Source of the DNA: Apostichopus japonicus
Taxonomy: Eukaryota > Echinodermata > Holothuroidea > Aspidochirotida > Stichopodidae
NCBI RefSeq assembly: GCF_037975245.1
Contig: NC_092576.1
Location: forward strand, 39,243,611-39,307,610
Length of the DNA stretch: 64,000 bases
Direction of reading: 5' to 3'
Part shown: piece by piece, positions 60,901-64,000 of the stretch
How positions within the stretch are numbered: the first letter of the stretch is position 1
How the letters are laid out: every line of letters starts with the position of its first letter
The notes under the pieces: generated by a model
What the model was told of the DNA's origin: nothing
The model's input: the letters and a program-made list of their open reading frames with translations, nothing else
The model's database searches: none
Translations under genes and position numbers: made by a program

Positions 60901-63434
60901 AAGAACAACACAAAGAGGACAAACACGTTGGATATAACAATTTATTTTGAACTGCATCTCGTCGTTTTGAGTGTGTACTTCTCACAACTACTAACGTTGG
61001 CCACCAAGGTCAGTTCAATACTACAAGGTCACCTAACTGATGCACGCATATTAGGGCTGCATAGCCTAATGTTAGGCCTAGCTATCCACCCTCAAGCACT
61101 GGTTATGGCGTGTGCCTATCGTAGCTGACAATGTCGTCTATCAGAAAAGCTTTCTCTTGTTGCAATTTACTTTCATATCGCGAAAAGAACAGTAAATAGG
61201 AGAAACCAAAGGCAACAAACTTTGATTTTTTTCCAGTATTTGCAATTCACATTTCGGTTTTTCCGTTTTTTTCGGTTTTTCGGTTTTCTTAAAATAAAAA
61301 ATAGTACCGAAATTCGGTCGGAAAAAACCGGTTTCGGTACTAAAACCGGTTTACCGTGCAAGCCTATGCTAAGATGCAACTTTCAAGGCCTGGGAAGTGC
61401 TATTTCCAGCGATCTGGTAGGCATTTTCAGCCAAAATTTTCTTGTGCGCTTTGCGACAACCATGGTGGCGCTATGCTTAGATAGTTTGCAATGCCGTATC
61501 TAGGGCTCTGATAGTTTGCCTATATTTTTGCCCCTCCCTTGGCAAATTCCTGGCTACGCTACTGTACATACTGTGTTGTGTCTGTTCATAAATCTAGGAA
61601 TGTAAACTCTGTTAAACAGCTTGAAGTTAGTCCAAGATTATGCGATGATTCATTACGATCTTTGATTAACTAATGAGGATAGGTAGCAGAGTTATATATA
61701 CCCGCTGCTCACAAGTTACGACATAAAGTGGATATCACTAACATAGCTCTTGGAAGTTGATTTTAATTAACATTTCTTGCTATTTTTTGGATATTAAAGC
61801 CCATAGATATACTACCATATGAAGTACAAGAAAATGGAAATTTGCATCTTTCATAATATTGCCTTTAAAATACATTTAGTTATGGTTAATGGTTATTATA
61901 AAATAAATGTAAAAAGTGTGTCTTTTTGAGAAGTCAATATCAAGTTTATTATTTGTAACTAACTCATTAACTCTTGTTTTATTGAGAAGGGGACATATCA
62001 GTTTCACCACTAAATAGAAGTTGTGGCAAAAGTCTTGACCAAATTTAAAAAAAAAAAGGAAGCTCTTTAAGACCTAATGGGTTTCTCATAAGTTCTTGAC
62101 CTTATCCTAGACGATGCTTTATACCAAATCTATAACGAATCTATTTGTTTTCACCATAGATCCCTCACCTAATACCTTATTCCAACATGAATTTTGGTAC
62201 TATATGGTTATAATGTCAGGATACCGTGGACAAGTCATAACATGCTGTATCTCTTTGCTCATCTCAGACTATAAACAGAAATAACATTAGTGATGTTGCT
62301 AACATTCCCTCTTCCTATCCCCTCCTTGCAAAGGCTTCCTTTAATCTCCTCCTCCTATTCCCTCATCATATACCCTCCTTGTAAAATGTCTTTTCAACTC
62401 CTCCCCCCCCCTTCCCCATTACCTGGTCCTCTTACCCTAATTACAGTAGTGTTTATACCATATGTAACACCATTCAATGTTTGGGTTAATAACTTGTACA
62501 TATGTAAAAGAATCAAATTTTTGTTGTTATAGTCTCAAATCCCTCACCTCTCTAATACCGGTCCCCAACATTAAACTCTATGGTTATCAGGGAATGATTT
62601 ATTCAGTATCACATTACAAAATATATACCAAATGGTCAACTTGCTATACAAGAGCTAAGATTTACTGTTTAGCAGTGTTGGAGGACAAGTACTACCAGGG
62701 TACATTGCGAGAGACAAAATTCCAGAGTCAACAAAACTCGCTACACACAAATTTGAATGCTAAATTATTCCTTGGTTACAGTATAATGTCAAAATTATAC
62801 AATTGACATTTGTTATTATTCCTCCTTCTGGTCAGATTGAAAGAGGGAACAACTGTACCTTAATGATGCTGCTAATATCCTATTTTGCCATCCACTCTTT
62901 GCAAGCCTTCCATTCATCCCCTTCTCCCAGGCTCATTTCCCATTTCCTCCTTGCAAGTCTTCCTTTAAGCTCCTCCCATTCTCTCTTCCCATTCCCTCCT
63001 TGCAAGTCTTCCTATAAGCTCCTCCCATTCTCCATTCCCATTCCTTCCTTGCAAGTCTACCTTTAAGCTCCTCCCATTCTCCCTTCCCATTTCCTCCTTT
63101 CAAGTCTTCATTTTATCTCCATCACCCATTCCCTTTCTTCGTCGTTCCCTCTCCCAACTTGAATAACTTGAGCTACACAGTGTTGTGTTGCACAGCTTGT
63201 TTACACAGCGTGTTACACAACTTGTGTTACACTGTAGTGTAACTTGTGTTACACTGTAGTGTAACTTGTGTTACACTGTAGTGTAACTTGTGTTACACAG
63301 TGTCTTAATAGCCTTTGTCTCTTTGCCTTTGTATTCCAGCATCTCAAAATGGAGGCGGGAGCTACAGTGCCCTGGAGGAAGAAAATGACAGATTAGTGAA
63401 TGACTTAAACCCAAAGGTAGCAGCACTCAAACAT
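57940..63434 (+). CDS. BET1: BET1 Golgi SNARE, first two coding exons (3' end outside window)
   Basis: Exon 1 (57940-57967) encodes MRRAAGHTG plus one base, with donor G/gtaagg. Exon 2 (63340-63434) has acceptor ttccag and donor CAT/gtgagt, and encodes (A)SQNGGGSYSALEEEND and then RLVNDLNPKVAALKH. The phase-1 junction is exact. MRRA at the start and the G.YS..EEEN.RL...L..KV.A.K segment match the N-terminus and start of the SNARE motif of BET1. BET1 is a tail-anchored Qc-SNARE for ER-to-Golgi vesicle fusion. The rest of the SNARE helix and the membrane anchor must lie beyond 64000. The 5.4-kb intron holds nested transposons and minisatellites; exon 2 is partly triplicated. Confidence 0.9.
57968..59488 (+). 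other. BET1 intron 1, 5' part
   Basis: AT-rich DNA with many TAGGCCTA phrases. A G-rich run lies near 59281-59320. Small open frames only; nothing recognised. Confidence 0.4.
59628..61365. mobile_element. 1.74-kb element with AAACCGGTTT-rich ends and 10-bp TSD, nested in the hAT-like copy
   Basis: ATGCTAAGAT is directly repeated at both borders (59618-59627 and 61366-61375). The ends AAGCTTGCACGG and AGGCTTGCACGG (reverse complement) are inverted repeats, followed on both sides by clusters of AAAACCGGTTT and TTCGGTTTT motifs. A 10-bp duplication would suit a Mutator-like element, but no transposase is present and the family is unproven. The centre contains a ~66-bp repeat with C-runs (60610-60755). 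Confidence 0.7.
60610..60755. repeat. Three ~66-bp tandem units with C-runs
   Basis: GTTGTTAAACTCAGAGCCCC and GTGATTG.TCTAATGTTACTTG recur; C-run length varies from 7 to 12. Confidence 0.9.
62290..63145. repeat. Pyrimidine-rich tandem repeats (unit ~49 bp)
   Basis: From 62895 to 63125 there are about four units of CCTCCTTGCAAGTCTTCCTT followed by TAAGCTCCTCCCATTCTC. Related CTTGCAAAGGCTTCC phrases occur at 62325-62410. Open frames across this strand-biased DNA are not genes. Confidence 0.85.
63180..63306. repeat. Palindromic 24-bp tandem repeat just upstream of BET1 exon 2
   Basis: Three to four units of TGTGTTACACTGTAGTGTAAC T are each self-complementary around ACACTGTAGTGT, with degenerate units to the left. 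The array ends about 35 bp before the exon 2 acceptor. Confidence 0.85.
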
Positions 63435-63805
63435 GTGAGTAATGTCCATCAAAATGAAGGGTGTGAGGTGGGTTAAGGGGGTGGGATAAGGGGTAGGGGT
63501 GGGGTGTCGTGTAGGGTTGGCCTTGTGACAGATTAGTGAATGACTTAAACCCAAAGGTAGCAGCACTCAAGCATGTGAGTAGTGTCCATCAAATGAAGGG
63601 GGTCAGGTGGGTTAAAGGGAAGTGGGTTGGGTAAGGGGTGGGGTGTGGTGTAGGGTTTGCTTTGTGACCGATTAGTGAATGACTTAAACCCAAAGGTAGC
63701 AGCAATCAAACATGTGAGTAGTGTCCATCAAATGAAGGGGGGTGAGGTTGGTTAAGGGCGTGGGGTAAGGGGTACAGTAGGAGTGGGGTGTGGTGTAGGG
63801 TTTGT
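63386..63805 (+). repeat. 139-140-bp tandem triplication across the BET1 exon 2 donor
   Basis: Copies start at TGACAGATTAGTG 63386, 63526 and TGACCGATTAGTG 63665. Each has the last ~49 nt of exon 2, its GTGAGT donor and a G-rich intron segment (GGGTTAAGG..GTGG...GGGGTGTNGTGTAGGGTT). The copies differ by few substitutions and small indels, so they are recent. Confidence 0.95.
63529..63717 (+). pseudogene. Two partial copies of BET1 exon 2 in its own intron
   Basis: At 63529-63574 and 63668-63712 the second half of exon 2 (RLVNDLNPKVAALKH region) is repeated with a GTGAGT donor. The first has a cag/ATTAGTG acceptor-like border, but use of it after the full exon runs into TGA within four codons. 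In the second copy that CAG is changed to CCG. They appear to be decoys and not exons. Confidence 0.7.
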
Positions 63806-64000
63806 AAAAGTTAGCTGTCAAGACTAGATAATAACGATAGAAGAGAGACTCATAGAGGATTGACGTGGATCTTAATCGTGTATATTGAAAATCCGATTTA
63901 CAGAGGCTGTGTAGAACCACAGAGAAAGTATTAAAGAGTTTATTAAGAGTATGATTATGTTACAGGGTTGGCCTTGTGATCAATTGGTTAACATATCAGT

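Larger units (their letters stand above)
59497..61564. mobile_element. hAT-like non-autonomous element, 8-bp TSD TACATACT, with a nested element
   Basis: TACATACT flanks both sides (59489-59496 and 61565-61572). The termini CATGCGCGTAGCCAAG and, in reverse complement, CAGTAGCGTAGCCAGG are imperfect inverted repeats. An 8-bp duplication with CAGT.GCGTAGCCAGG-type ends is typical of hAT elements. Without the nested insertion it is about 320 bp, the size of a MITE. It lies in BET1 intron 1. Confidence 0.75.

Noticed and set aside
63526..63712. Extra BET1 exons formed by the exon 2 copies
   Set aside because: Inclusion after the full exon leads to a stop within four codons, and the second copy has lost the acceptor AG.

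Overview
The window looks like nuclear DNA of a marine invertebrate animal, most likely an invertebrate deuterostome such as an echinoderm (a sea cucumber would fit). The grounds are an AT-rich genome with long introns, GT-AG splicing, a Wee1-family Myt1 kinase gene, a BET1 SNARE gene, an NLR-type NACHT gene with repeated short C-terminal exons, and many cut-and-paste transposons and LINEs. The lineage is an inference; no sequence search was possible.

Layout. (1) 1-19.6 kb, minus strand: the NACHT/NLR gene. Its large NACHT exon is at 13338-14860. Five smaller downstream exons at 8512-8723, 6719-6795, 5148-5203, 4480-4599 and 1579-1787 join in phase and form a repeating A-B-C-D module that runs off the left edge. 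(2) 15.0-20.1 kb: a 5.1-kb TIR element just upstream of the NACHT exon. It carries its own minus-strand exons, a nested 1.2-kb TIR element and two 25-27-bp palindromic insertions. (3) 20.1-32.9 kb: intergenic, with a 5'-truncated LINE (22.1-24.0 kb), a tRNA-like SINE and a ~0.96-kb duplication. (4) 32.9-54.6 kb, minus strand: a complete 15-exon PKMYT1-like gene. Every exon boundary was derived by hand and all phases agree, giving 534 codons plus stop. Its introns hold a LINE split by a 2.2-kb TIR element, a 4-kb TA-flanked element and several minisatellites. (5) 54.6-57.9 kb: the divergent interval between Myt1 and BET1, with a SINE whose head is U2 snRNA. (6) 57.9-64.0 kb, plus strand: the first two coding exons of BET1. 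The intron holds a hAT-like element that contains a second element, and the 3' part of exon 2 is triplicated in tandem. The gene leaves the window on the right.

Biology. Myt1 is the membrane-bound inhibitory kinase of CDK1, BET1 is an ER-Golgi SNARE, and the NLR is presumably an innate immune sensor; nothing suggests that they act together. The most unusual material is mobile: 25-bp perfect hairpins flanked by 7-bp target duplications (with an empty paralogous site in the same window), two elements with TATGGC termini and 6-bp duplications, the U2-headed SINE, and several unrelated TIR elements whose subterminal DNA is packed with element-specific, often self-complementary, short motifs.
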